A stretch of 64,000 bases of DNA from positions 62,001 through 126,000 of the forward strand of contig CAZBRT010000001.1 of assembly GCA_964494625.1 (NCBI GenBank), in the 5' to 3' direction. Numbering within the stretch: the first letter of the stretch is position 1; each line of letters opens with the position of its first letter. Source of the stretch: UBA2784 sp964494625. GTDB lineage: Bacteria > Pseudomonadota > Alphaproteobacteria > Micropepsales > Micropepsaceae. The position numbers were made by a program, and so were the translations under genes. Positions 1 through 8,625 of the stretch are shown piece by piece. The notes beneath the pieces are model-generated. The model saw only the letters and a list, made by a program, of their open reading frames with translations, was not told the origin of the DNA and did no database searches.

Positions 1-1
1 C

Positions 2-976
2 GAGCGGCTTTTGGTCGTGAGCTTCCGCGAGGACGCCGCCCGCTTCACCAGTGCCATTGCGGTCGGTTCCGCCAACCGCATGCAGGTGACGTCGCTTTTG
101 CGCCCGGATGAGCCGCACGCGGAAGATTACCTGCGCGGACACATCAAGGCGCTTGATGTGGAAGCCATCGTCTTTCTCGCGCGGCCCGGCGACAGGATTG
201 ACGGTCACCCGCTCTTTTCGCTTGCCCAGCGGTCGCCGCTTTCGTGCTACATCGCGATGCCCCACAGTGACTTTCCCGGTGAGGTCTTGAGAGCGCTCGA
301 CGAGGGCTCGCACATATTGTTGCAGACATCGCGCGAGGCGATTTCGGGCTGGGGCGCGCTGCAGAAGCGCGTGCTTGATGTGGTGGCCGCCACGTTCGGG
401 CTCTTGCTCTCTTCACCGGTTTTGTTGCTTGCCATGCTCGCGATCCGGCTTGAAAGCCGGGGCCCGGCCATTTTCCGCCAGACGCGCTATGGCTACAACA
501 ATCGCGCCTTCACCATCCTCAAGCTGCGCAGCATGCGGGCAGAGGCAGCAGCAGGCGCCGTCGTGCAGGCTGGCCATGATGATCCGCGGGTTACGCGCGT
601 CGGCCGCCTCATCCGCCGCCTGAAGATCGACGAACTGCCCCAACTTGTGAATGTGCTCAAAGGCGACATGTCACTGGTCGGTCCGCGCGCACATGCAACA
701 AAAACCAACCTTGAGGGTCTCAGCCTTGAGACGCATGAAACGCGCTATCTCACGCGCCACAATGTGCGGCCGGGGCTTACCAGCTGGGCTATTGTCAATG
801 GCTGCACCGGCGCCATGGACAGCGTGGAAAAGCTGCGCGAAACGGTCGATTACGACCTGCATTATATCCGCCACTGGTCGGTCTGGCTTGACCTGACCAT
901 CATCGCAATGACGCTGGTCATGCTGGTGGCCGAGCGCAGCATCTTCAAACGGCTGCGGCGGAACCCCGGCGCATGA
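2..976 (+). CDS. Undecaprenyl-phosphate sugar-1-phosphate transferase, C-terminal part (5' end outside window)
   Basis: Bacterial sugar transferase of the WcaJ/PglC superfamily. It moves a sugar phosphate from a nucleotide sugar to undecaprenyl phosphate, the first membrane step in exopolysaccharide or O-antigen assembly. The frame is open from the first bases, so the gene is cut by the window edge; the TTG at 11 is unlikely to be the true start, because the family usually has an N-terminal membrane region before this part. Visible: a Rossmann-like segment, one hydrophobic re-entrant or membrane helix (fragment residues about 124-148, starting KRVLDVVAATFG), the conserved KLRSMR block, and the catalytic Asp-Glu dyad in KIDELPQL (fragment residues 210-211), followed by GDMSLVGPR. 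Its stop overlaps the next ATG (ATGA, 973-976), so the two genes are translationally coupled. Family assignment is firm; the sugar is unknown. Confidence 0.93.
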   Translation, partial: ERLLVVSFREDAARFTSAIAVGSANRMQVTSLLRPDEPHAEDYLRGHIKALDVEAIVFLARPGDRIDGHPLFSLAQRSPLSCYIAMPHSDFPGEVLRALDEGSHILLQTSREAISGWGALQKRVLDVVAATFGLLLSSPVLLLAMLAIRLESRGPAIFRQTRYGYNNRAFTILKLRSMRAEAAAGAVVQAGHDDPRVTRVGRLIRRLKIDELPQLVNVLKGDMSLVGPRAHATKTNLEGLSLETHETRYLTRHNVRPGLTSWAIVNGCTGAMDSVEKLRETVDYDLHYIRHWSVWLDLTIIAMTLVMLVAERSIFKRLRRNPGA

Positions 977-2220
977 AGCGGACCGCAGCCTTCCTGGCCA
1001 ATTTCGGTGTGGCCAAGGGCCTTATCTATTTCCTGCCGCTGGTCATTGCCGCCATGGCCATCCCGGAAACCTATGCGGCGATGGAGTTTGCGTTCGCGCT
1101 TGCTCCCCTCATCGCCATGTTTCCCGGTTCGCCCGTGCTTGCCGCCATTCCGCAGCTTTATCTCGTGCGCGGCGACCGGAACGTGCGCGACCTTGCGGCC
1201 ATGGTTGCGGCAGTCACAGCGGCGCTGATGCTTCCCGCCGGATTGCTCCTGCTTCTTTTCGCCGGACCGAAGCCCGCGATGGTTGCCTTTGCGGCGGCCT
1301 GTGTCGCCGCACAGGGTGCGGCGTCCGTCCTGTCTCGCACCATGTCGCGGCGCCATCTGGCGGCCTGGGCAGACGGCATCGCCGCACTCTCAATGTTTCT
1401 CGCAGCAGGTCTTGCGTGGTTTGTGTTCGGCAGCTGGTTTGACGCACAAGCGGCGGCGATTGCCTGGGCCATCATCTGCGTGCCGCTTGCATTTGTCCTC
1501 CTCCAGCTCTCCCGAAGCTGGCGCGGGCCCCACGCGCGATTGCGGCTGCGCCACGCCTTCGCCATCGGCCTTCCCATGGTGATCAACGGGCTTTTCGGCA
1601 TGGTGGTTGCCAGCGGCGGGCGGATCGCATTCGGGCTCTTCACGCAGCCATGGGATCTGGCGGCCTATGCCATCGGCTTTCGCGTTGCGGGCCTGATGCT
1701 GGGCGTCCATCAATTGATGGTGACCGCGTTCTTTGCCCGCGCCTATGGCGCGCGCACACGCGCATTCGACCGCATGGCGCCCTTCTATCTTCTGGCGGTT
1801 GCGGCCACAGGATGCGTCCTTTGCCTTTTCGCACCCGAGATGCTGCCTGCACTCGGATTCAAGGCGCTGACGGTGGACCGGCAGGATGCGCTTGTGTCGT
1901 GGCTGCCTTTGATCGCGCTCCAGGTTTTCCTGTGGATCAGCTTTGCGACGCTTGAGTTCCGCGTCAATCGCGCGCGGTTGGCGGGCCGGATCATCCCGGT
2001 CAATGCGGTTGTGACGCTTCTTGCTGCGGGGGGTCTTTTCCTGCTTGACCGTGCAGGGCTTGCGTCACCGATCCATCTTGTGGCGGCGATGGCCCTCGTC
2101 ACCGGCCTCTATGTCGCGGTCCAGTTCGGCGCATTGTGGCTGCGCGGGCTTGTCCTGCCGCGCACGGGCATGGCGATTGCGGCGGGGGGCGTGCCCTTTC
2201 TTGTCCTTGCGGTGATCTGA
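973..2220 (+). CDS. Polysaccharide flippase-like multi-pass membrane protein
   Basis: 415 residues, almost entirely hydrophobic, with roughly 12 predicted membrane helices, matching the size and pattern of Wzx/MATE-like lipid-linked oligosaccharide flippases. It starts at the ATG overlapping the stop of the sugar transferase (ATGA), so the two genes form an operon. By context it would flip the undecaprenyl-linked repeat unit made by the upstream transferase to the periplasmic face. No signature residues settle the substrate, and sequence conservation in this superfamily is weak, so the flippase call rests on topology, length and neighbour. It ends 17 bases before the end of a convergent phage-tail-like gene. 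Confidence 0.72.
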   Translation: MKRTAAFLANFGVAKGLIYFLPLVIAAMAIPETYAAMEFAFALAPLIAMFPGSPVLAAIPQLYLVRGDRNVRDLAAMVAAVTAALMLPAGLLLLLFAGPKPAMVAFAAACVAAQGAASVLSRTMSRRHLAAWADGIAALSMFLAAGLAWFVFGSWFDAQAAAIAWAIICVPLAFVLLQLSRSWRGPHARLRLRHAFAIGLPMVINGLFGMVVASGGRIAFGLFTQPWDLAAYAIGFRVAGLMLGVHQLMVTAFFARAYGARTRAFDRMAPFYLLAVAATGCVLCLFAPEMLPALGFKALTVDRQDALVSWLPLIALQVFLWISFATLEFRVNRARLAGRIIPVNAVVTLLAAGGLFLLDRAGLASPIHLVAAMALVTGLYVAVQFGALWLRGLVLPRTGMAIAAGGVPFLVLAVI

Positions 2221-2237
2221 CCCTTCACACCAAGACG

Positions 2238-4490
2238 TCAAGCCAAACTGTCGCCATTGACGATGGTGACTGTTCCCGCCGGCGTTGCCACGACATGGCC
2301 CGTCGATGGCACGGCACCGCTGGTCGTACAATTGCGGGCAATGATCGCGACATTGAGGCCCGGATTTGCCGATGTTGCCACTGAACGGCTGGCATTGCCG
2401 GAGAAATGCACACGTGCAAGCTCCAGACGCGCGACGTTTGCCGTATTGGCCGACGTGATGATGGCAGCGCCCCAATTGCAGCCATCGATCAGGCCACCAT
2501 GCATATCGCCCGTTACGGTCGCATTGTTGAGCGGCCCCAGCTTTACGCCGGTGTCGGCACAATCGCATGCCACGAAATCGGCAAGACGGAAACTGTCCAC
2601 TGCCGAGAGCCCGTCCTTCGCCACGCCTTCGGCCCGGCAATTGTGGAGATTGAGTCGCTGGCCCGCATGGTTGGAAAAGCCGTCGCCCACCCAGTCGGCC
2701 AGGGTCGGCAGGCCGCGGGCGACCGAATCAAACAGCGTCACTTCGAACTTGTCGGCAATGTCGGAAGCAGCGCCGGCAAAGCCGCCACCGAAAAGGTTGA
2801 AGCCGTCCGCGGCGCAGCCTTCCGCCAGAAGCGCGTGGCCCGTCACGTCAGACTGGTTGAACTGGAAGCCATAGCCGGCGGTCGTGCCGCGCGCGATGAC
2901 GCGTTCAAGGCGCGCGCGGGCGCGCTGCACCTGAACATTGGCCGCATAGCCATAGCGCGTCTCGATGCCTTCAACGGTCAAGACGCCATTGTTCCAGTCA
3001 TTGTCGCTCACGAAATTCATGGCAATGCAGGCGTCGTAAAGCGACCGCTCGAAGGTCAGCGTATTGGGATCAATGCTGCCGCGCGCATGAACCACGATGG
3101 AACCGGCGGGCACGCCTTCGGCTGCACTGGTTACCACGCAGAAGCGCGCGGGCGTGGCATCGAGGGTTGCAAACGACAAATTCGGTGTCGCACGCGAATA
3201 GATGACAAAGGGCAGTGTCACGCTGCCGGTGCGGCCTGCGACTTGCGTTGCGCCTGCGGTGACCTCCACCAGCCCGCCCGCGGTTGCAACGCTGTTGGGG
3301 GACTGGCCCCATTTGTGCGGGCGGTGCCAGAGATTGGTGCGGCCCGCGACTTTGGTCCAGCCGCCGGGCGCAATCTGTTCGCTCGCCCAGATTTGTGCGC
3401 CGTGCCCCGCGACCGAGCGCACGCGCACCTCGCGCCAGTTCGTCGCGGGAAAGGCGAGCGTGCCGCGATAGATGCCGCGGCGGAGGAAAATGTCCACGCT
3501 GCGCCGGGCGGCATCATAGCTCACATCGGCAATCGCATCGCGCAAGGTCACATAGGGGTTGCGCTCGGTGCCGATGGCAGCACCCGCATTGTTGGGATCA
3601 AGATGGATGCGCTTGACCGTATCGGCGCTGGCATCACGCCACTCACTGGTGCCGAGCCAGACAATGTCGGATGAGCCCGAAATGCGCGGGCCGATCCATA
3701 CATGAGCATTGGCGGCAAGGCCCGTCACCGTGCCACGCCCCACCATCTCGCCATCCAGCAGGAATGTGAGGGCACCGCCGGTGCCCGTGTCATCGACGGC
3801 GAGGACCATTTCCGCGACCTGGCCGATTGCGAAGGGCATGGAAGACGTACCCGAAATCGCAATGCCCGATGCCACCGTGGTGCCATCACGCTGATAGGCC
3901 ACGACAGCCCCGTTGCCGCGCCAGCAGATGCTGGCAAACGCCGCATCCAGCGCGGTCACGGCAGCGCCACCCGTCGGCACCACAGGCGAAAAACCGATGG
4001 CAGCACCGCAATTGGAGATATTCGTTACTGCCGTCGCGCGGTATTTCGTGCGCACCACAAGCCCTGCCCGCAGGCGCACCGGAAACAGCACGCCGACATA
4101 CCAGACCGCGTTGAGGACGCTGGTGAACTGGCGTTCGGGCGCGACATAGGCCGTCGCGTAGCGGCTGGAGAGATTGGTGAAGTTCGACGCCTGCACTTGC
4201 GCCAGCGACAGGTCGTTCCAGTCGATGGGCAAAACCGGTTGCGCCGTGATGGCGCTGCGTGCAGCCCAGGCCGCCGCGTTGGCGGCATCGCTTGTCTTCA
4301 GGGGAATCTGGCCGAAGGTGCCGCCGGCGGGAATGGGTCCACCCGATGGTCCCGCGGGACCGGCAGCGCCCGGTGCGCCGGCCACGCCGGGCGGACCCTG
4401 AATGCCATTGGCGATCAACGCGACGGCAATGTCTTCGGGATGGACAATGACCGAAATGTCGTCGGGCGCGACAACGCTGATTGTCGTCAT
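2238..4490 (-). CDS. Tailspike/tail-fibre-like protein with collagen-like segment and beta-helix domain
   Basis: 750 residues. The start is set by the ATGA overlap (4487-4490) with the upstream small tail-like gene. Residues 1-28 are a short head, then residues 29-49 form seven collagen-like Gly-X-Y triplets (including GPPGVAGAPGAAGPAGPSGG). The middle, about 70-330, resembles a beta-rich lectin or attachment region. From about residue 350 onward the spacing of short beta strands and the RDAI...RGIYRGTLAF entry resemble right-handed parallel beta-helix folds of tailspikes and pectate-lyase-like proteins; many Asn, Asp and Gly turns follow. There is no signal peptide. Phage tail fibres of alphaproteobacterial phages often have this layout. 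No other phage genes adjoin it except the coupled small gene. Function inferred: host polysaccharide binding or cleavage as part of a phage remnant or domesticated particle. No catalytic residues could be assigned. Confidence 0.65.
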   Translation of the reverse strand: MTTISVVAPDDISVIVHPEDIAVALIANGIQGPPGVAGAPGAAGPAGPSGGPIPAGGTFGQIPLKTSDAANAAAWAARSAITAQPVLPIDWNDLSLAQVQASNFTNLSSRYATAYVAPERQFTSVLNAVWYVGVLFPVRLRAGLVVRTKYRATAVTNISNCGAAIGFSPVVPTGGAAVTALDAAFASICWRGNGAVVAYQRDGTTVASGIAISGTSSMPFAIGQVAEMVLAVDDTGTGGALTFLLDGEMVGRGTVTGLAANAHVWIGPRISGSSDIVWLGTSEWRDASADTVKRIHLDPNNAGAAIGTERNPYVTLRDAIADVSYDAARRSVDIFLRRGIYRGTLAFPATNWREVRVRSVAGHGAQIWASEQIAPGGWTKVAGRTNLWHRPHKWGQSPNSVATAGGLVEVTAGATQVAGRTGSVTLPFVIYSRATPNLSFATLDATPARFCVVTSAAEGVPAGSIVVHARGSIDPNTLTFERSLYDACIAMNFVSDNDWNNGVLTVEGIETRYGYAANVQVQRARARLERVIARGTTAGYGFQFNQSDVTGHALLAEGCAADGFNLFGGGFAGAASDIADKFEVTLFDSVARGLPTLADWVGDGFSNHAGQRLNLHNCRAEGVAKDGLSAVDSFRLADFVACDCADTGVKLGPLNNATVTGDMHGGLIDGCNWGAAIITSANTANVARLELARVHFSGNASRSVATSANPGLNVAIIARNCTTSGAVPSTGHVVATPAGTVTIVNGDSLA

Positions 4491-4810
4491 GCCGTCACTC
4501 CCGCGCGGATGGTGAGTGCCCCGGCGCACAGAAGACTGCGCGCCGTGCCGATGATGCGGATCATGTCAAAGGCATAGACGCCGGGGGCGATGGCACCCAT
4601 GGTTGCGTGCGGCACATGGATGCGCACGCGGCCTTGCGCCGCCTCCGCCAAGTCTATGCCCGCGCCGGGCCAGAGCGAGAGTACCGCATCAGCGGCACCC
4701 GGCGCCTTGCGCACGTCCATGCGCACCGAACTTGCGGTCAGGTCAAGCGGTGCGCCATCGGCATCCTGAAAGGCAAAGGCTGCATCAAAATCGGCATTGG
4801 TCTGGGGCAT
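4487..4810 (-). CDS. Small phage tail-associated protein (BppU N-terminal-like)
   Basis: 107 residues. The pattern DFDAAFAFQDADGAPLDL followed by an SVRMDVR strand and a late PGVYAFDM strand is the one seen in small immunoglobulin-like baseplate or tail-fibre connector proteins of phages, where a polar DLT motif precedes a short beta strand. It has an AAGGGA-like ribosome site about 9 bases before the ATG and overlaps the downstream tailspike-like gene by 4 bases, the gene order expected in a tail module. I recognise the family by pattern rather than by catalytic residues. It may anchor the fibre to a tail tip. Confidence 0.55.
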   Translation of the reverse strand: MPQTNADFDAAFAFQDADGAPLDLTASSVRMDVRKAPGAADAVLSLWPGAGIDLAEAAQGRVRIHVPHATMGAIAPGVYAFDMIRIIGTARSLLCAGALTIRAGVTA

Positions 4811-4954
4811 CAGCGCCGTCCCTTGTTTCCGTCATGCGCCGACGATAGGCATGGACCGCGCGCACGGGGACAAAACACCAGCGTCACGCTTTCCGGAAAT
4901 TGGGCGCGCGTGCTAGGAACGATGCTTTCCGCTCCCCAGCAAAGGCCAGATGCC

Positions 4955-5851
4955 ATGACCATGTTCCGCAGCGATCTTCTCAAGGGCAAACGCATCATCG
5001 TGACCGGCGGCGGCACCGGGCTTGGCAAGGAAATGGCCGACGAATACGCGATGCTGGGTGCGGAGGTCTATATCTGCGGGCGACGCGGGCCGGTTCTTGA
5101 GGAGACCGCCAGCGAGATCTCGAAGAAGCGCAATGTCAAAGTAACGCCGCTTGTGTGCGATATCCGCGTGCCGGAAGCGGTGGACGACATGGTGACGCGC
5201 GCCTTCAATGAAGGACCGGTCCACGGCCTTGTCAACAACGCGGCGGGCAATTTCATCAGCCGCACGAAAGACCTTTCGCCGCGCGGCTTCAATGCCATTT
5301 CCGATATCGTGTTCCGCGGCACGTTCTATACGACGCTTGCCTGCGGCAAACGCTGGATCGACATGAAGGCCAGGGCGAATGTCATTTCCATCCTGACGAC
5401 ATGGGTGTGGAACGGTGGACCGTTCACGGTGCCGTCGGCCATGTCGAAGGCAGGCATCAACATCATGACGAAGTCGCTGGCGGTGGAGTGGGCGCCGCAC
5501 GGCATCCGCCTCAATGCGATTGCGCCCGGTCCCTTCCCGACCAAAGGCGCGTGGGAGCGCCTGAGCCCCGGCAATGCGCGCACCATGGGTTCAACGGAAG
5601 ACCCGGCCCAGGCGGGCAATCCGATGGGCCGCGTCGGCCGCATGGAGGAATTGCGCAACCTTGCCGTCTTCCTGATGGCGGATGGCGTTGACTATCTCTC
5701 GGGCGAGACCATCGCGATTGATGGCGCATCCTATCTTGCGGGCGGCGGCAATTTCTCGCAGCTCTCACGTCTTGGCGACACGGAGTGGGACGCGATCCGC
5801 AACCAGATCCGCTCGGCCAACGAACAGGACAAGGCCAAGCGCACGGTGTGA
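4955..5851 (+). CDS. Short-chain dehydrogenase, 2,4-dienoyl-CoA reductase-like
   Basis: 298 residues from the ATG at 4955; an in-frame ATG at 4922 is a possible alternative, and the frame open further upstream is only antisense to the tail gene. Rossmann NADP site TGGGTGLG near residues 18-25, and NNAAGNF near 100. The usual Tyr of the YxxxK motif is replaced: the segment reads PSAMSKAG, with Lys kept. This is the normal state in mitochondrial/peroxisomal-type 2,4-dienoyl-CoA reductases, which use Lys without Tyr, so the enzyme probably reduces dienoyl-CoA intermediates with NADPH during oxidation of unsaturated fatty acids in the cytoplasm. The PGPFPTKGA loop also fits that subfamily. Other SDR activities cannot be excluded. 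Confidence 0.85.
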   Translation: MTMFRSDLLKGKRIIVTGGGTGLGKEMADEYAMLGAEVYICGRRGPVLEETASEISKKRNVKVTPLVCDIRVPEAVDDMVTRAFNEGPVHGLVNNAAGNFISRTKDLSPRGFNAISDIVFRGTFYTTLACGKRWIDMKARANVISILTTWVWNGGPFTVPSAMSKAGINIMTKSLAVEWAPHGIRLNAIAPGPFPTKGAWERLSPGNARTMGSTEDPAQAGNPMGRVGRMEELRNLAVFLMADGVDYLSGETIAIDGASYLAGGGNFSQLSRLGDTEWDAIRNQIRSANEQDKAKRTV

Positions 5852-5860
5852 CGGCGGCGT

Positions 5861-6835
5861 TCAGGGCATCGTCACCACGATTTTGCCGATCGCCTTGCGG
5901 TCCTTGAGCATCTGCATCGCTTCGACGCCACGCGAGAGCGGCAGTTCGGCGCAGACATGCGGCCGGATTTTTCCCGATGCGGCGAGTGCGTCGATGTGGA
6001 CGAGATTGGCCGCGCCTTTTTCAGGATCGCGCCTTCCGAACTCGCCTGCCCGCACGCCAATCACGGAAAATCCCTTGATGAGCGGCAGGTTGGCTGGAAC
6101 CGAGGGAATGCGGCCCGAAGCAAAGCCGATCACCAGGAGGCGTCCGCCCCAGGCGATGCAGCGCAGGCTTTCGTCAAATACGTCGCCGCCGACCGGATCA
6201 TAGATCACATCGGCGCCTGCGCCACCGGTCAGCCGCTTCACCTCATCCCTGAAGCCCATGGCATCGAGCACATAATGCGCGCCACGCGCCTTGATGATCG
6301 CGCGCTTTTCCGGCGAGGCGGAGGTGGCAATCACACTTGCACCCATCATCAATCCCAGATCAATCGCCGCCATCCCGACGCCGCCCGAGGCGCCATGCAC
6401 CAGCAGCGTCTCGCCCGGTTGCAGTGACCCACGATGATGAAGCGCGACATGGGCCGTGAGATAGGCGGCAGGAAACGCCGCCGCTTCTGCAAACGAGAAG
6501 TTTTCGGGCTTGTGGCGCAGCGCGCGCGTGTCAGCAATCGCATATTCGGCAAAGCCGCCAAAACGCAGACCCGCCATCACGGCGTCGCCCACGCGAAAAC
6601 CTTCCACGCCTGCGCCAATGCTCGCGACAATTCCAGCACCCTCCATACCCGGCGAAAAGGGCATTGGCGGCTTGAACTGATATTTGCCAGCGACCATCAG
6701 CAGATCAGGAAAATTGACCGAGGCCGCGCGCATTTCAATCAGCACCTGGCCGGGGCCGGGCGCGGGCACGGCCAAATCTTCCAGCGTCAGATTGCCGAGA
6801 TCATCCGACAGCGTGCGGCAAACAAGTGCCTTCAT
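5861..6835 (-). CDS. NADPH:quinone oxidoreductase family protein (zinc-free MDR)
   Basis: 324 residues, the standard length for the zeta-crystallin/Qor branch of the medium-chain dehydrogenase superfamily. The nucleotide-binding motif GASGGVGMAAIDLG lies near residue 150, and the cysteines of zinc-dependent alcohol dehydrogenases are absent. Expected activity is NADPH-dependent reduction of quinones or activated alkenes in the cytoplasm. Its ATG overlaps the stop of the upstream esterase gene (ATGA, 6832-6835), so the two are one operon, which may process ester or enone compounds. The 3' end lies 9 bases from the convergent SDR gene. Confidence 0.88.
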   Translation of the reverse strand: MKALVCRTLSDDLGNLTLEDLAVPAPGPGQVLIEMRAASVNFPDLLMVAGKYQFKPPMPFSPGMEGAGIVASIGAGVEGFRVGDAVMAGLRFGGFAEYAIADTRALRHKPENFSFAEAAAFPAAYLTAHVALHHRGSLQPGETLLVHGASGGVGMAAIDLGLMMGASVIATSASPEKRAIIKARGAHYVLDAMGFRDEVKRLTGGAGADVIYDPVGGDVFDESLRCIAWGGRLLVIGFASGRIPSVPANLPLIKGFSVIGVRAGEFGRRDPEKGAANLVHIDALAASGKIRPHVCAELPLSRGVEAMQMLKDRKAIGKIVVTMP

Positions 6836-7881
6836 ACGATTGATCGCAGCGCATGGCCGGTTTCATGCGCGATGCGGTGATTGGCCGTGGCCGCAGTCGA
6901 GATGGCGCCGCCCATCATGGTGAAGGCGTGCGCCAGCGCGTCAAAGCAATGATAGCTCACCGCGACGCCCGCCTGCTTCAGTTTCTCCGCGTAAGCCGCG
7001 CCCTGATCGAGCAGCGGATCAAAGCCCGCCGCATAAATGCGCGCGGGCGCAAGGCCTGCAAGATCGGGATTCAGTGCGGGCGACACGCGCCAATCGCTGC
7101 ATTCCTTTTGATCGTTGAGGTAGTGGCTGTAGAACCAGTCCATCACGGCGCTGGTGAGCGGAAAGGCCTCTGCATAAATATCGAGCGAACCGCCCTTCAT
7201 GGTCGCATCGACATTGGGGTAGATGAGCAGCTGGAGGGCTGGCTGCTTCTCGCCCGCCTGCTTCAAACCCTGGCACACAGTTGCCGCCAGGTACCCGCCC
7301 GCACTGTCACCACCCACGGCAATGCGTGCCGGATCAGCATGAAGTTCGCCTGCGTGCGCGCGCGCCCAGCGGAAAGCGGCCAGCGCGTCATCGACGGCCG
7401 CCGGGAAGCGGTTTTCGGGCGCCATGCGGTAATCGACTGACAGCACGCCGACATGGGCTTCGTCCGCCAGCATCTGGCAGAAGCCATTGGCCGCATCAAG
7501 CGAACCGATCACGCAGCCGCCCTGATGAAACCAGACGATCATCGGCATCGCATGGCCGGGATTGGGCGGCAGATAATGCCGCGCTTTGAGCTTGATATCT
7601 GGTGCACAATCGATCCCGACCTCGCGCACGCTGACGCCCTTGCGTCCGTGCTCGTCGAGGAGTTTTCCCATGTTCTCAAAACCCACCCGCACCAATGCCG
7701 GCGGCAGGGTTTCAAACTTCGGCTGGTTGCGCGCCTGATGGGCGAGAAACTGGAAGCGCGCATCCAGCGTGCGTCCGCCGGTGACGACAGGCGCGCCGCC
7801 GCTCATCCTCACCAGAACGCTGTCCGGCAATTTGAGAAGCGTGCGGGCGACAATGCCCTGCAATACGGTTCCGATGCTCAT
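6832..7881 (-). CDS. Alpha/beta hydrolase, hormone-sensitive-lipase (HSL) type esterase
   Basis: 349 residues from the ATG at 7881, chosen because AAGGA sits 7 bases before it; a longer frame to 7965 lacks a comparable site. The oxyanion motif is HQGG (WFHQGGCVIGS) in place of the usual HGGG; the nucleophile elbow is GGDSAGG; the acid lies in GFDPLLDQG and the catalytic His in DALAHAFTMM. This is the complete triad of the HSL/acetyl esterase family. It is likely to hydrolyse short or medium acyl esters. It is coupled to the quinone oxidoreductase downstream. There is no signal peptide, so it is cytoplasmic. Confidence 0.88.
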   Translation of the reverse strand: MSIGTVLQGIVARTLLKLPDSVLVRMSGGAPVVTGGRTLDARFQFLAHQARNQPKFETLPPALVRVGFENMGKLLDEHGRKGVSVREVGIDCAPDIKLKARHYLPPNPGHAMPMIVWFHQGGCVIGSLDAANGFCQMLADEAHVGVLSVDYRMAPENRFPAAVDDALAAFRWARAHAGELHADPARIAVGGDSAGGYLAATVCQGLKQAGEKQPALQLLIYPNVDATMKGGSLDIYAEAFPLTSAVMDWFYSHYLNDQKECSDWRVSPALNPDLAGLAPARIYAAGFDPLLDQGAAYAEKLKQAGVAVSYHCFDALAHAFTMMGGAISTAATANHRIAHETGHALRSIV

Positions 7882-7977
7882 GCGGATGTCCTTGGTGGGT
7901 GAATTCGGGTCTTCAGCGATGGCGAGGAGATGACTTTGCCCGGGCGTACCCAAAGTGCAAGGCATGACGCAAGGTGA

Positions 7978-8268
7978 TCAATCCGTCTCACGCCGGGCAG
8001 CAGTCTTATAGACTTCGTTGCGCTCGCGCTTGCCGACCGCGACAACCAGAACCAGAAGCTCCCTGTCGCGCACTTCGTAGACAAGCCGGAAGCCTGCGTT
8101 GCGAAGCTTGATCTTGTAGCGCTCTTTGGCGCCATGCAGCCGGGCCGAGGGCACTTTCGGATTTTCGAGCCGCTCTGCAAGCTTTGCCTTGAACTGGCTC
8201 CGCGTGTTTTCGTCGAGCTTTCGCCACTCCTTCAGTGCCGCGTCGAGAAAAGCAAGGCTATAGGTCAT
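7978..8268 (-). CDS. RelE/StbE-type mRNA interferase toxin
   Basis: 96 residues, the right size for RelE-fold toxins. The ATG at 8268 lies inside the last codons of the antitoxin gene (11-base overlap); a TTG one codon earlier is less likely. Typical features: basic central region (KERYKIKLRNAGFRLVYEV), a conserved Arg before the LVYEV strand, and the C-terminal AVGKRERNEVYK segment that carries conserved basic residues and Tyr in this family. Known members cleave mRNA at the ribosome when the labile antitoxin is lost. The antitoxin is encoded first, which is the usual order and keeps synthesis coupled. Confidence 0.9.
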   Translation of the reverse strand: MTYSLAFLDAALKEWRKLDENTRSQFKAKLAERLENPKVPSARLHGAKERYKIKLRNAGFRLVYEVRDRELLVLVVAVGKRERNEVYKTAARRETD

Positions 8269-8506
8269 CAAGCTTCACGCGATGGATACGCTGGCCCTCG
8301 CGCGCATCGGCAATGGCGTTAAGCTCAATGTCCTCAAGCCGGTCGAGCATTGCCTCATAGGCCTTGGCGGGCACACAATAGAAGGCGGGCTCGTTGCGGT
8401 TGAGGATGGCAACCGGAAAGCCCTCGCCTGCGGCAACGGTTCCCATCGGATTTTTCTTCAGCTCCGAGACGCTGGCGCTGGTCGATGCGTGAATTTTGTG
8501 GGGCAT
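8258..8506 (-). CDS. Phd/YefM-family antitoxin (StbD/YafN-like)
   Basis: 82 residues. The N-terminal half (ASVSELKKNPMGTV then FPVAILNRNEPAFYCVP) is the Phd/YefM fold that dimerises and binds operator DNA; the C-terminal helix (AYEAMLDRLEDIELNAIADA) would wrap and neutralise the toxin. An AAGGAG ribosome site stands 8 bases before the ATG. It overlaps the RelE-type gene downstream. The promoter just upstream contains two nested inverted repeats over the -35 to -10 interval, as expected for autorepression by the antitoxin-toxin complex. Confidence 0.9.
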   Translation of the reverse strand: MPHKIHASTSASVSELKKNPMGTVAAGEGFPVAILNRNEPAFYCVPAKAYEAMLDRLEDIELNAIADAREGQRIHRVKLDDL

Positions 8507-8507
8507 T

Positions 8508-8559
8508 CCTGATACTCCTTATTGGTGCTTCTAATAGCACTCGTATCAGGTCTTTTCAA
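8508..8559 (-). promoter_or_regulatory. Promoter and nested palindromic operator of the toxin-antitoxin pair
   Basis: Read on the minus strand: TTGAAA (8559-8554), a 17-base spacer, TATTAG (8536-8531), a good sigma-70 layout. Inverted arms CCTGATAC (8508-8515) and GTATCAGG (8543-8550) are perfect 8-mers 27 bases apart; inside them GTGCT and AGCAC (8525-8529 and 8536-8540) form a second repeat overlapping the -10. The antitoxin ATG begins at 8506. Operator function is inferred from position and symmetry. Confidence 0.72.
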
Positions 8560-8625
8560 GAGGTCTTGGATGCCCCAGCGGCAGGAATGCTAGGCTCGGC
8601 GCACTCCTTTGAAGGAACCCGCATC

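Noticed and set aside
2406..3674. Plus-strand open frame of 422 codons inside the tailspike-like gene
   Set aside because: Antisense to a clear coding gene. No domain pattern; composition typical of a shadow frame.
2238..4810. A complete prophage or gene transfer agent cluster
   Set aside because: Only two tail-like genes; no integrase, portal, capsid, terminase or attachment sites were found.
4481..4954. N-terminal extension of the SDR gene
   Set aside because: Region is antisense to the small tail gene and contains no conserved residues; ATG at 4955 gives normal family length.
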